From Bolinopsis microptera (taxonomy: Eukaryota; Ctenophora; Tentaculata; Lobata; Bolinopsidae): DNA of 64,000 nucleotides. The stretch lies in NCBI RefSeq assembly GCF_026151205.1, contig NC_087073.1, forward strand, positions 16,325,837 through 16,389,836. The letters are read 5' to 3'. The position numbers and the translations under genes were made by a program. Shown here piece by piece: positions 34,410 to 45,918 of this stretch (position 1 is its first letter; the number at the start of each line of letters is the position of its first letter). Below the pieces are notes generated by a model. It was not told the DNA's origin. It made no database searches and saw only the letters and a program-made list of their open reading frames with translations.

Positions 34410-35319
34410 AAAATCGTACCAAGTATCATGAGGGCTGGCAACGAATGCGTTTATGAGGCTGGGAGAAGAAAATGACTGTTAAAGTTGTCGCCACAAAGTA
34501 AGCTCAGTAAATATGCCTGGCAGCACATTAGATATTATGATAGGTGAACATGTGCTAATAGGTCTGGTAAATACACCTGGTTGATATCTTGCAGTATAAA
34601 TGTTGGTCCACATTTACCGTGTCTTATCATCAGGGATATTCCTAATGTTTGATAAATATAATGTTGTTCGGTATTATATGGACTTGCAAATGTTGACTAT
34701 ACATATACGTATATGTTTGACATAGTTAGCTGTAAAAGAGAAAAATGGTTGAAAATGGTCATTGAAGCAACAGTTTGAGCCACATTCAACAGTAAACCAG
34801 TCAAATATTTACAGAACAGATTTTGTTTCAATTTAAAATTAAATACGGTCATCACACACAGAGTTTCATCTCAACATCTGCATAGCAAAGAGAAAGGTGT
34901 AGGCTGTCAAACCATTGTCCTCTTATTTGGCCCACCTTAAATATGGTATCGCGTGTCTCCTGAATCCATCCTCTGAGAGCAATAATTGTGGCAGTTTGTT
35001 GTTCCTTCTCCTTCTCTTCCTGTGCCAAAACACGCCATCTTCCCAGACTTCAATTATATTCATGAACCAATGTAGGTACTACAATACTAATAAAACTGCT
35101 GGGATAATTTCTGCACCGGATCATAAGATAAGCCTGATCACAAATATAATAATGTAAGGTAAAGTCGAGTGCGTTTAGGATTAAAACATTGTGAACTCTA
35201 CGAGCGTTGGAATCAGTCCCATGACTAATCTGATGTCAGTTGTAAATTGTAATGAGAGTGAGATTTGATAATAATGTTAACGTCTCAATGACGGGACAGA
35301 CATCAGTAGTCAGGTTACA
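34410..35319. other. Intergenic, nothing recognised
   Basis: No convincing coding region. The plus-strand frame at 34915-35157 lacks known motifs. Confidence 0.4.
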
Positions 35320-36080
35320 GCACAATATTGAACCGAGAGAGTACCAGGTAACAGAGCACAATATTGAACTTAGAGAGTACCAGGTAACAGAGCACAATAT
35401 TGAACTGAGAGAGTACCAGGTAACAGAGCACAATATTGAACTGAGAGAGTACCAGGTAACAGAGCACAATATTGAACTTAGAGAGTATCAGGTAACAAAG
35501 CACAATATTGAACTGAGAGAGGACCAGGTAACAGAGCACAACATTGAACTGAGAGTACCAGGTAACAGAGCACAATATTGAACTTAGAGAGTACCAGGTA
35601 ACAAAGCACAATATTGAACATAGAGAGTACCAGGTAACAGAGCACAATATTGAACTTAAAGAGTACCAGGTAACAGAGCACAATATTAAACTTAAAGAGT
35701 ACCAGGTAACAGAGCACAATATTGAACTTAAAGAGTACCAAGTAACAGAGCACAATATTGAACATAGAGAGGACCAAGTAACAGAGCACAACATTGAACT
35801 GAGAGTACCAGGTAACAGAGCACAATATTGAACTTAGAGAGTACCAGGTAACAAAGCACAATATTGAACATAGAGAGTACCAAGTAACAGAGCACAATAT
35901 TGAACATAGAGAGTACCAGGTAACAGAGCACAATATTGAACTGAGAGAGTACCAGGTAACAGAGCACAATATTGAACATAGAGAGTACCAAGTAACAGAG
36001 CACAATATTGAACATAGAGAGTACCAGGTAACAGAGCACAATATTGAACTGAGAGAGTACCAGGTAACAGAGCACAATAT
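35320..36080 (+). repeat. 36-bp minisatellite, about 21 units
   Basis: Units such as CACAATATTGAACTGAGAGA plus GTACCAGGTAACAGAG repeat with period 36. A few units are 33 bp (AACTGAGAGTACC). Because 36 is a multiple of three, long frames stay open on both strands: plus reads EHNIELREYQVT repeats, minus reads SILCSVTWYSLS repeats. These frames have no start context or flanking exon and are best treated as repeat artefacts. Confidence 0.9.
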
Positions 36081-36196
36081 AATCAGTTATTACACTTTTC
36101 AATATGTTTGTATTCTATATTTCTATTGCTCGCTTATCAGTTGCTTAACACTACGTTGATAAGACTAATTGCTTGTTTTATCAGTGGCGTGTTTTT

Positions 36197-36514
36197 ATGA
36201 TGTACAAATCGGAGAAATACAAGAATTACAAGCTCGATGAAGTGATAGATGATGGAGTTGAGTGAATTAGGAAAACTCTCGGGCTTGTTAAAGCAGGACA
36301 TGTTAATGCTTCACAATCAGTGTGTTTTACTGGTCGTAAGGAAATCTCCAGCCATGTCATGTCTAAAAGTTTTGAGGCTGCGTTGAGAATTGTTTATGGA
36401 TAATCAAAGTACATTGATCAGTTGGAGAAAGCTAATCAGAAACACCAGTCCGATGTGATTGACAGTCAGGGAACCATCGTTGATTTACAGAAAGAGCTGC
36501 TAGCTGCCAAGTAA
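36197..36514 (+). pseudogene. Broken ORF with coiled-coil C-terminus, possible LINE ORF1 remnant
   Basis: From an ATG at 36197 one frame runs 105 codons with only two internal stops (TGA after DDGVE, TAA after ALRIVYG), giving IRKTLGLVKAGHVNASQSVC and SKYIDQLEKANQKHQ followed by a heptad-like VIDLQKELLAAK end. One unit of the 36-bp minisatellite (AACAGAGCACAATATTGAAC) directly follows its stop codon, as in the array 120 bp upstream. The coiled-coil end recalls ORF1 proteins of LINEs, but that is only an impression. It is non-functional as written. Confidence 0.45.
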
Positions 36515-36955
36515 CAGAGCACAATATTGAACATAGAAAAGACCACAATTCCAGTCAACCGACTCCTAACTACGACATCCAGGGACACATTTACACCAGA
36601 TACCTCCTCCTCACAATAACACGCGTATAATTGGTATCATCATTAGTCGTTGCAGTAGTTAAAGGGTAGCTACTTATTGTAAAGTGGTAACGGTGCCTGA
36701 GTATTTACAAAGTGCCAAATGTTGCTAATCGCCAGGGTTGTGATTAGAGGGCACACCTGGTGAACGTTTAGATGCTGATAAGTTCCGGTTTTAAGGCTGG
36801 ATAAGTGGCTGGAGGATACGTATTACGTAATTCTACGTGTTTGATATTGGGCAATATATTGTCATGTTTTCATCCCATGATCATCTCAATTTTAGATATA
36901 TTATTGCCTCCCTCAATTTTGCCCTATGGATAAAACAGATAAGAAATAAAACAAA
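36515..36955. other. Intergenic, nothing recognised
   Basis: A single minisatellite unit sits at its start, then AT-rich sequence without features. Confidence 0.4.
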
Positions 36956-36961
36956 TTTATT
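36956..36961 (-). terminator. Poly(A) signal of the PLAT gene
   Basis: AATAAA on the minus strand, about 47 bp beyond the PLAT protein's stop codon. Confidence 0.55.
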
Positions 36962-37007
36962 TTCGATGCAATACATTTCAATTCATATTTGGATAGTAGT
37001 ATATAAA

Positions 37008-37793
37008 TCATGAGCAGAGTTTGAGAGTGGATTTTCCCTCCCGTTGATCAGTGGACAGCCACGCTTCATTCTCGTTCCGGAAATACTTGGGGTGTCTTAG
37101 ATCCTGGCTGTGTACCTCGATCATCTCGAACAGCCACTTGTCATCACCATCAACCATCACCTCGATACACTTTATCTTACCCACGTCAGCCAGCCCTTGG
37201 AACACAAACATGTCTTGTCTGCCTTTCTCGAAGTTGTTCCTCGCGGGATCGAACAGGTATCCGGTCGTCGCTGAGCGGCTCTTCTTTCCTTTTCTCCCGA
37301 TTATTGTCAGTCTTGGATAGATGTTGTCAGAACCACCGTGGAGGTCGGTGGAGGTTGTGGTAGTGATGTAGTAAGTCTGAGTTCCTTGCTCACACAGCTT
37401 CAGTTCAGATACTCCCTCGCTGGGCGTGCTTGAAAGGAACATGCCCTGGTTGTAGAAGTAGACTTTATCCTGGGAGGCGCTGCTCGATGCCACTGCTTTG
37501 TCCATCATCCATTTGTCGGGAGTGTTTGTTGAGAGCACTATACATTGTATTTTGCCAACATTTTCCATCGAATGTGCGGTGAAGGTATCGGTGTGGCCTC
37601 TCTGGAAATCATTTCTGTGTGGGTCATCTAGGCTCCCGAAGTTGACGACTTTTCCGTTTTTACCAACAAGCTTAGCAAATATGTTGCCGTCAGTTTCTGC
37701 ATTCTGTCTCCATCCGGTTCTTATCTCCAGTTTGTACTCTATTCCAAAAGATTGGGCCACGCAAATTGCTAAAAGAGCAAACTGAAGCTTCAT
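37008..37793 (-). CDS. Secreted protein with two PLAT/LH2 domains
   Basis: A single uninterrupted frame of 261 aa. Residues 1-17 are a signal peptide (MKLQFALLAICVAQSFG). Two tandem PLAT (LH2) beta-sandwich domains follow, about 18-133 and 134-260. The first has FGSLDDPHRNDFQRGHTDTF and VGKIQCIVL, the second FDPARNNFEKGRQDMF and VGKIKCIEVM. These are the F-x-R/K-G-x-x-D-x-F and LG-x-I cores of the family, each followed by a 'W' strand (DKWMM, DKWLF). There is no transmembrane segment and no catalytic domain, so it is a stand-alone extracellular double PLAT, probably binding lipid, membrane or another protein. Each domain ends in LKLC, suggesting matching disulphides. It is intronless, with a TATA-like element about 70 bp upstream of the ATG and a poly(A) signal close behind. 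Confidence 0.85.
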   Translation of the reverse strand: MKLQFALLAICVAQSFGIEYKLEIRTGWRQNAETDGNIFAKLVGKNGKVVNFGSLDDPHRNDFQRGHTDTFTAHSMENVGKIQCIVLSTNTPDKWMMDKAVASSSASQDKVYFYNQGMFLSSTPSEGVSELKLCEQGTQTYYITTTTSTDLHGGSDNIYPRLTIIGRKGKKSRSATTGYLFDPARNNFEKGRQDMFVFQGLADVGKIKCIEVMVDGDDKWLFEMIEVHSQDLRHPKYFRNENEAWLSTDQREGKSTLKLCS

Positions 37794-37864
37794 GATCGAT
37801 GAAGCAGGTTGAGAAATAACGAATTTGCCTCGACGAATGCAACTTAGCCAGCTTTAGAATTGAA

Positions 37865-37870
37865 TATATA
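37865..37870 (-). promoter_or_regulatory. TATA-like element of the PLAT gene
   Basis: TATATA on the minus strand within GACTATATATTC, about 72 bp upstream of the PLAT start codon. Spacing fits a TATA box with a short 5' leader. Confidence 0.35.
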
Positions 37871-38787
37871 GTCAGTGAAGTGAAACAATTACGACTACAA
37901 ACCTGTTTATCACATGTAACAAGTGAACTAATCACATAGAACATCATATGAATTATCAATCGAGAATTGAATATGGTAGAGAAATAATTGTTTGCATAAT
38001 GAGATGCGAACTTGATCAGAAAACAAATTATAGTTCTGGCATCTATTTTATGTGAGTGTTGGAGTTCAACGAATTGCACACTGTAAATCGAAATCGCGTG
38101 GTTACAATTATAGAAAAGGCAAAAAACAAATTCAAAATTAAGGATTAGGCGAAAATCTATTACACATCAAGGAAAGAAGGGAACACAAATTATCGGTCGT
38201 AAATTCTGGCGCATTTTGTTCACCTCGTGAAAGTAAGCTATTTTCACCCATTGCATATCCAATATCTTAGCCGATCAAAATTCGGCAAATAAAGTAAATA
38301 GTTATTGTTCTATAACATTGAAATAAATGCTTATAACTCAGCTCTTTAAAAGAATATAGGGCACAAATATTTTTCAATATAAAAAGAAGCTTTACTCATA
38401 CTGCTTTACGCTACAAAACACATAATTATAGCTAATAATATTAACACATTTGTCCAATTGTCCATATAATAGAAAATGATTGGTCACCTCAGATTCTGCT
38501 TTCTCGTGGAATGAACTTCAAGTGCAAGTTTATAGGTTTCTGTATCATTGCACACATACGAGTCAAATTCTCCGGCTGATGAGTGATGAGCTACCAGTTA
38601 CAATACCAATTTTGATTCACGGTGCCAATCCTTCACAGCTCGGCAAGGCCCAGTCATGTGCATTTTGCCGATCTAGCGAAGTGGTTGCGTGAAACATTAT
38701 TGTCTGCGCGGCACAGCCCAGTAGCGCTAGGGGGTGCACGATGAAATTAAACTTGCTCGGATTTCCAAAATTTTTGTGCTAAAAAAC
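37871..38787. other. Upstream region of the PLAT gene, no gene recognised
   Basis: AT-rich sequence. The minus-strand frame at 37690-38079 overlaps the PLAT gene's start and leader and is not supported. Composition turns GC-rich after about 38690. Confidence 0.4.
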
Positions 38788-38872
38788 TTAACGGGTGATA
38801 CTCGTAAAATATTTGTTCCATCGACGAGTCCAACTCGGCGCGCGTCCTGGTAGGCCGGTTATAAACCTACAA
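38788..38872 (+). repeat. ~90-bp hairpin repeat, plus-strand copy with internal deletion
   Basis: Has the leading hairpin ACGGGTGATACTCGT, TCGACGAGTCCAACTCGG and GCGCGCGTCCTGG, and the tail hairpin. The left side of the CCAGGAC stem is deleted and the tail is expanded (GGCCGGTTATAAACC). Confidence 0.6.
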
Positions 38873-39062
38873 TAAAATTGTCATACGTAGTATGACCCGC
38901 CGCGCACGAGTGCGCGGCTCGCCTGTATACAACAATAAAAAACCATCCAATGGTCAGCGCTCGCGTCTTATTATACGGTCGATGGCGCACGGCTTAGTAG
39001 TGGATCGCGCTACATAAAAATCATCGCTGAGCTGCAAAGGCCAGAATTGACATCACGAATCA

Positions 39063-39190
39063 AGTTGTAGCGCGATGCGTTACTGTGCCGCGCCGCGCAC
39101 TCAATGAGGCTTCTCACAGCGACCTGGCTAGATCGGCGAGATGCGCTATTGTGCCGCGCCGAGCTGCCATGAATTGACATCGTCAATTAA
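39063..39190 (+). repeat. GC-rich repeat, left of the giant foldback
   Basis: TAGCGCGATGCGTTACTGTG through GAATTGACATCGTCAATTAA recurs in the same orientation at 52062-52187, just beyond the other end of the giant foldback. A third partial relative is at about 52675-52750. Each unit has two internal GTGCCGCGCCG words. Confidence 0.65.
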
Positions 39191-39400
39191 GAATCAAGCT
39201 ATTATACTAGCAAAATTTACGTTTCGTTAAAATAGTGTTTTTAAATTTGGGTCAATGTAAATTATAAATTTTCCTAAAAAGTTTTATTTTGGGCCGAATA
39301 CAAAATAAAAGTTTCCAACTTTAAACTTTAATTTTGCAAATTATATTTCTTTGATTGGTTGCGCTGAAATGTGCAAGTGTCACGCGCATAAAGCTTGGAA

Positions 39401-39495
39401 TTTAACGGGTGATACTCGTAAAATATTTGTTTCAGTTATCAGGACCGTCGACGAGTCCAACTCGGCGCGTGTCCTGGTAGGTTATAAACCTACAA
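39401..39495 (+). repeat. ~90-bp hairpin repeat, complete copy
   Basis: All blocks are present: ACGGGTGATACTCGT, the CAGGAC/GTCCTG stem around CGAGTCCAACTCG, and GTAGGTTATAAACCTAC. It differs from the copy at 29149-29243 by a handful of bases. Confidence 0.7.
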
Positions 39496-39537
39496 CTTGG
39501 AATGTGCCACTGATCATGTAATCACGAATTAGTAAAT

Positions 39538-39603
39538 TTTAACAGGCGATACTCGTAAAATATTTGTATCAAGTATTCAAGACCGTCGACAAGTCCAACT
39601 CGG
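39538..39603 (+). repeat. ~90-bp hairpin repeat interrupted by the giant foldback
   Basis: The copy stops after AAGTCCAACTCGG, where the foldback begins. A CTGGTAGG remnant resumes right after the foldback at 52053. The 12.4-kb element therefore lies inside this small repeat. Confidence 0.6.
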
Positions 39604-39840
39604 CTCGACACAGGAGGAGCCAAGTGCAAAGAAACTGTCACTAACTGCTACAAACTGTCACTAACTGCCACAAACTGCCACTAACTGCCACAAACTGCCA
39701 CTAACTGCTACAAACTGCCACTAACTGCCACTAACTGCCACTAACTGCTACAATCGCGCCCACGCATTTGCGCGCGACAGTAGCAGTTAGTGGCAGTTAG
39801 TGGCAGTTAGTGGCAGTTAGTAGCAGTTAGTGGCAGTTTT
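39604..39840. repeat. Left terminal tandem repeats of the giant foldback
   Basis: Repeats of CACTAACTGC(C/T)ACAAACTGC run to about 39750. A GC-rich CGCGCCCACGCATTTGCGCG spacer and then the same words inverted (TAGCAGTTAGTGGCAG) to 39840 follow. The end itself is therefore a hairpin of tandem repeats. Confidence 0.85.
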
Positions 39841-42800
39841 TATGCGCGTCGGGATTTCAAATCGAGCGCTCATCAATTTTTATAATAGCAAGTCCGCAGC
39901 GTTTAGAGCTGCATTGTTGATTATTGGGCAGCGCTCAGCCTGTCATTCCGCCGAATCTCTATTCATTAATGAACATGATAGCCTGAGGTTCCCAGGTAAC
40001 ATTGTTGACTAAACCAGACTGTGCACGTTGTGCTAGATGTCAAATGTTGCAGATAGCGTATACGTTTTTTAAAACTATGTTTTGATTTGATTTGACTTGA
40101 CTTAACTTGTAGTAAACGGTCGGCCGTTTTACAACACGGCAATATGACTGCTTGTGTTAGTTTCGACACTAAATATTTTGTTCTCGCTGCATGAGTATAT
40201 AAATGTTTGATATGAATTATGAAATGAGAAGTCGTGTATTATGTAATATAATAGATTCAGAAGACTCGTAAATGTGCAAGTATATGAATATTTATATTAT
40301 ATCATATCCATTGAATTATATTCATGGGACCAGCAAAAGCAAACAGCATTTATTTTTATTTATGATAAGATGATAAGTTCATTATGAGCAATTTTTAATT
40401 TAGTTCGTATCAGGCTAGGAGTCTAGTAATCGAGTTTTATTTGTGAATAAAAAAACTTCTCTACGGTATTAGGAAAACTGCTGTGATAGACCGGAGTGCA
40501 GCAAAAAATTTAATAGCTTGTCCTGGACCGAATTCTACCAAATATTTACTACAAGTATGACACTTTTCGGATTTAGAAGGGTGCTGTCCAGACTATGAGT
40601 ATGTTAACGGTGCGCGGTGATATCGTTGAAGCTAAAGTCGGCACTAAAAATTAAAGTAAATATACCTCACGCCACACACTAATTGCATACGTTTGTAATT
40701 TTATTGTCTCTTATCAGCTTGCTTATTTCTCCTACCCGAACGCCTAACGGAGAGATTACTTTGTTATTTTACGTATCTGACAGGTAAAAATTAATAACAA
40801 TAAATTTCACCTACTGAACGTATTCATAATATAATATATAATAGAAAAGTTGCTAGTTTGGTTCTCCACCGTGCAATAGGATCTGTTTCACGTTCCGGTT
40901 CACTCTTTAAGATAAAAGCCTCTAATCGATGATTTTGCCCTTATAGCTTAGTTGTACTTGTAGTGAATTCGTACGGAACGTTCACTAAAAATAGTTTGTG
41001 AACGCGTTCGCTAAAAGATTTTAACGTTTGGAACATAAGGAACGTTAAAACAGGGCCTCCCACGGATAAAACAGTTTTGTGCGGAGAAAGAAGTGAAGAG
41101 AGAACGAAGCCAAAGAGTTCTCCGACAATTGTTCCAGCCAGCCTCACCGCAGCAACGCCAACAGCAAGCAGGAACTTATCCTAATCCATGCAACCTATAC
41201 AACGCTGACCAAGAATGGACACAGGACATGCCACGGTACCACTATAATATTTGATTTGATTCTCCGTGATACTGATAGCACTAGCAGTAGCAGAATTTGC
41301 TGCTTATAATTCCTGGGCGTTGCTAAACCTGTCATTCCGCCCTATCTGCTAATGCTATAGACATATTTTTAATCGCCATAATATGTTCAATGTTAAATCA
41401 ATGTGTTTAACTTAATAAATGCAAAAGCCTGAGCGAGGTACCGTACCCAGGTAAATTGATCTTTGCAAGTTGAATTTGCGTTTCTGAAACCACTCTCTGC
41501 ACTGGTAATTGTATTTAAAAGGGAACACAAAATGATGAACGTGACCAAAATTATTCCCCGCGCGACGCGATAGCCGATAACTGATAAGATTCTCTTTCAG
41601 CATTCAGTTTCAGTTAATTCTGGGTAATTCGCGCGTAAAATCGTATTGGCACGTGTGCGTTCCATGTTCTCAGAATTAGGCAACGGTAAGTTTATAATCT
41701 TTAACTTTAACTGTTTGGAAACAGGTGTTGTTATTTTATGCTGGGAATCCCAAAAAGTGCTTGATCGGCCAGTTCATCATTGTGTCTCGCTAAATACTTG
41801 GCTAGTTTCATTATGCTTCGACTAATCATCACTGTTGGCTTGGGGATGGTATTCAACTGTTGAGGGCCTACTGTAACAGCCATTGATACGCTTATAGTTA
41901 TCAAACAGCAACTAACCGATATCCAATGGGTCTCAGCCATAGATTTAGAACAATATAGGCTCAACGGTGGCTCGGAAAAGTATAATCTTCATGGTATGGT
42001 CTTATATATGATTTTGGTCTATTAGAACGAGTTTTAAGTGAAATATATCCTGGACCAGAGATGATTATGAATAAAAAAATACTTCAGTTCGTGAAACTGA
42101 CTTTTTAGATATTAGTCTTACTATCACTATCAATATTTATAAGGGAAAATTTTTTTTAAAACTTTACGACAAGAGGAACGATTATAATTTTGATGTCATT
42201 AATTATCAGTTAGTTCGTTTAGCTCGTATTAATAGTTCTTATAACAGTTTTATTTTGGATTGTAAAAATTTAGTTCGTAAACTTGCACGACAAAGTTTTA
42301 ATATTGCTGCACCTTGCGCAAACGGTTTGAAATCTTTGTCGACAAGTATTTTAACATTTGGGGAAAATTTGGGATTAATTTTACTTCGGAATATGTATTT
42401 TAGCATGACGTGTCATTCTTTTTTTTAGTTCAGTTCGTTTTCAATTTTGAATCTTAATTTTAATTTTCAGTACGTTTTACCTAACAAAATCATTTTTTAC
42501 TTTTAGCTAGCAGAATGGTTTTCAGATTGCATTAATGAACTGTGCTATGAGCTGGTCCCAAGTCCAGACGCCATTTTATTCTTTGTAATTTTCAATAACC
42601 CTGTCTAGTCATTGACTACTGATTTATGAAATCACTAATCCTTTCGATTTCTGTGCCACTATAACTGCCTTGATTTCATCAGTCCCTATATTGATAGGTT
42701 CATGCGCAAATTTACCTAGTTTAGCCGTCATTAATTTGGTACAGACCACTAAAAATAGTTTGTGAATGCGTTCGCTAAAAGATTTTAACGTTCGCAACAT

Positions 42801-43265
42801 AATGGTAAAGGAACGTTAATCAGATTTAGAATATCAACACGTCGACACGCCATCGTTTCCCGCAATTTTACATGTTCTAGATGAGTTAGGAGAGTTTTAG
42901 CGCGCATGCATGCACGTTTCACTTTTCAGGCCCTAAAACTCCGCTATATAGTGTTTCTGGATAGAAGTCGACTATTTATGCTCAATTCTCGAGCCGATAA
43001 TAGTCTTGCTTAGATTTTCAGACAATAGTCTTAAGATTCCAGTTGGTTTCATTGGTGTAATTTATTACAAATATTATCTGTTCGCCTTAAAGTTAGCAAA
43101 TTTTGCTTTTCGCAATTGAAACTATAAAAGCGATATGATTAGTCTTGCCAACAAAAGGTGGCTCGAGCTCCATTCCCCCCTACATTCAGTGGGGTTTTGT
43201 GTTCACCCGGCTTATATATCAGGGATTTGATCAACACACGAATCAGGATGTCTGGAAGGAGTTTC

Positions 43266-43682
43266 GGCAGTATCGAGATAGCCCGACCACTGTCCGCGGA
43301 CAACTGTCCACGAACACCTGTCTACCAGATCATTACTGCATAATGACAGTATCCCCTGAATCAAGCAGGGTTCACATCATCCCCTGAATCAAGCAGGGTT
43401 CACATCATCCCCTGAATCAAGCAGGGTTCACATCATCGCACGCGAATTTCAATCAGCGGTGGTGTCAAGGCTTATTAAACGATTAAGCAACCTTACGGGA
43501 GGCGGTGGGTCCATTAATTTCGTCCATTAGACAGAAGAGTACCATGTCAGGAATTGGAATAGCTGTTGTTGTTGTTGTTGATGATGGCAACTGATAATAC
43601 TTCACCAAAAACGAACGACTTATATACCACATTTTAATCGTAATCATTTATTTCATTGAGCAATCAATATTATTCTACTACT
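43266..43682. mobile_element. 417-bp insertion in the left arm, 13-bp target duplication
   Basis: Flanked by TGGAAGGAGTTTC at 43253-43265 and 43683-43695. The right arm carries the same region without the insert (CTGGAAGGAGTTTCTAGATG, read on the minus strand near 49860), so this is a clean insertion after the arms formed. It contains three 28-bp units beginning CCCCTGAATCAAGCAGGG (about 43354-43437) and a GTTGTTGTTG run. No transposase and no poly(A) are visible. The overlapping frames at 43145-43387 are chance. Confidence 0.8.
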
Positions 43683-45678
43683 TGGAAGGAGTTTCTAGAT
43701 GTCATGGACACGTGGTGTGACGGCGCAACAAAGAAGAAGATACTTTAATTTCGCAGTACACGTTCTACCGAGAGAAAAGAGGCTTATTCTCTACTGACGC
43801 TGCCTCAAGTTTTAGCCAAGATTCTGACGGTCCAGTCTCTTGGTGGAGCAACTTCGGTTGAGAGGTACCCGAGGCCGAACTACAGAGTTTTCCAATGAAA
43901 GCGCTGTCGCAATCGACATCAGCCTCACCCTGTGAGACGAATTGGAGCTTGTACGACTGGGTGATAAACAAAAAAAGAAACCGCCCCACAGTTAACAAGC
44001 AGCGATACCTTATTATTATTTATGTTATTATATTTATGTTATTATATTTATGTTAACACAAGTTTGCGTCTTATGAAAAATTCACGAATTAAGGAGCAAT
44101 AATTTTATTATTATTTGCTTATTGCTATACTAGTGACTTATTTTTTTTCATTGTTGTTTATTTACTGTCTAATTCCGACAACATAGTTTTATCTCATTGT
44201 ATCCATTTAAAGTTAAAAACGGACATTAAAATGAACGCTCGGAGCCCGGAGGCATTCAAACGTTTACGTACGGGCGTTGACTTGAACGTAAATGGGCAGA
44301 CTATTTAACTTTAAGGTTAAACGGATATTAATATATGTACGCTATGCCCTAGCTGGGGCCTCTTCTCAGACTCTCGAGCGTTCAATTTGAATTGGTGTCG
44401 ATTCAAAATTAAAGTTAATTAAAGTTCAATAAGATAAACTTATCATTGCTGGTTTGATTTTGGAACCTTCTCTAGACCTAGTAATTTTGGATTCGTAAGT
44501 TATGTGCGAGAATAGCTTCCCAGTCCCACGTCAAAGTGATTTATAGATTATCCTTATTTTTAAGGGAATCGTTAGGTATTCGTATACTTATAGTATAGTT
44601 TTATTATTACACGTACGTGACCAATATTATTCCCCGCGCGATGTTATTACAAATTAGATTCTCTTTCACTTTGATCAGTTTCTTTCAAAAACAGATTCGC
44701 GCGTCAAATATATTTAGTTTGCGCGCTTTTGGTACTCCCAAAAGTACGTCAAAATGTAATTCTGTGAATTGCATTATTATAAATTTATAGTCATAGGTAA
44801 TAGGCTCCATGTTATTGTCCACAGGACTGGTCACCGTTAACCTTGTTTAACTTAAACTGGTCGGAAAACGCTGATGTGTTATGAAAAATAATGTTTATCG
44901 CTTTGCCATTCGGCCGGTAGAATTAGATCAGAAAATCATGCGGATACCGATAAGACGATAAAACAGTTATCGAATTTTATACCTTTACCTAAGGCTAATG
45001 GTGATGCAACGCTAATGGAATACCTTGATCAGAAAGAAGTAAGAACTTTTGCTTTTGGCAAATCTAACAACCACGGAAATTTTCAGCGACATCAACGCTA
45101 AAATCGGAAACGATTTTCACTTCAAGATCTACTTAGAGAAAGTAATGACATGTCGGTGGGGATCGCGACGTGATACAAGTAGTATAGTATGGTATCTACC
45201 TTAAGTTATGGAACTGCTGAAGGTAATTCGTTAGAAGGCTTACATCTCGATCCCGGGGTGCGGATAGAAGAAAAACATTATTTATAGTCTTGGACACTTA
45301 TAACTAGCTGATAGCACAGACTACGTTTTTGTTAGGAAGAATTAGGGTCCGCAAAAGATGACGGTCAGGATAAGTTCTATGTCTGTCATGTACAATATAT
45401 TATTATAGGAGAAACACTTTTGTATAGAGAATAGGTATGCTATAGAAAGATATCATGTACATAAAGGTAAGTATAGGTACTTATTGGTAGAATTGTGGAA
45501 CACAACAAGAAAATTGAGAATAATCTTGTGCGAGGGTAGGGACCCAGATGGCGTTTCTAACCCAAATAAACTTTAAGGAGACTTCTCATCAGTAGCCGCA
45601 CCTGATCCTTAATCGGTTTCTGAACTGGAATTATATGGGCTTCCAGACGGCCAGACCGAGTATTACCATCCCATCCTT

Positions 45679-45918
45679 CTAGAGTTCATCACAAGTAGCA
45701 CCCACCTTGAAGATCTTTGACACCCAGACACACCCCATTGGCGAACAAACTTTGGATATAATCTTACATGCTCCCGAAGGAATCCCTGGTTTATGGTCTT
45801 TCTCCTCGTCACCAGCACTTTCGCTAGAGTCACCAGCCCTTTCACTGGAGTCATCAGCCCAATCATTGAAGTGTACAGAAGTACAGTTGTGTGTTAGATC
45901 AATTTCTTGGTCTAACAT
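45679..45918 (-). CDS. Unidentified ORF in the loop of the giant foldback
   Basis: 79 codons with an internal acidic repeat (WADDSSERAGDSSESAGDEE) followed by IPSGACKIISKVCSPMG and a cysteine-containing end. It reads as a fragment of a real protein rather than random sequence, and lies in the single-copy centre of the foldback, where an element-encoded gene would be expected. I do not recognise it. It could also be fortuitous. Confidence 0.25.
   Translation of the reverse strand: MLDQEIDLTHNCTSVHFNDWADDSSERAGDSSESAGDEEKDHKPGIPSGACKIISKVCSPMGCVWVSKIFKVGATCDEL

Noticed and set aside
35320-36080. CRISPR-like array
   Set aside because: Repeats are directly contiguous without unique spacers, and the surrounding DNA is animal nuclear sequence.
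35315-36102. Long minus-strand proteins of up to 199 aa (CSVTWYSLSSIL repeats)
   Set aside because: Products of a 36-bp tandem repeat; frames are open on both strands, with no start context, splice sites or unique sequence.
39401-39495. Hammerhead ribozyme in the ~90-bp repeat
   Set aside because: GACGAGTCC resembles the stem II side, but the core reads TCGACGA rather than CTGANGA and there is no GAAA on the other side of the hairpin. Kept only as an unknown structured repeat.
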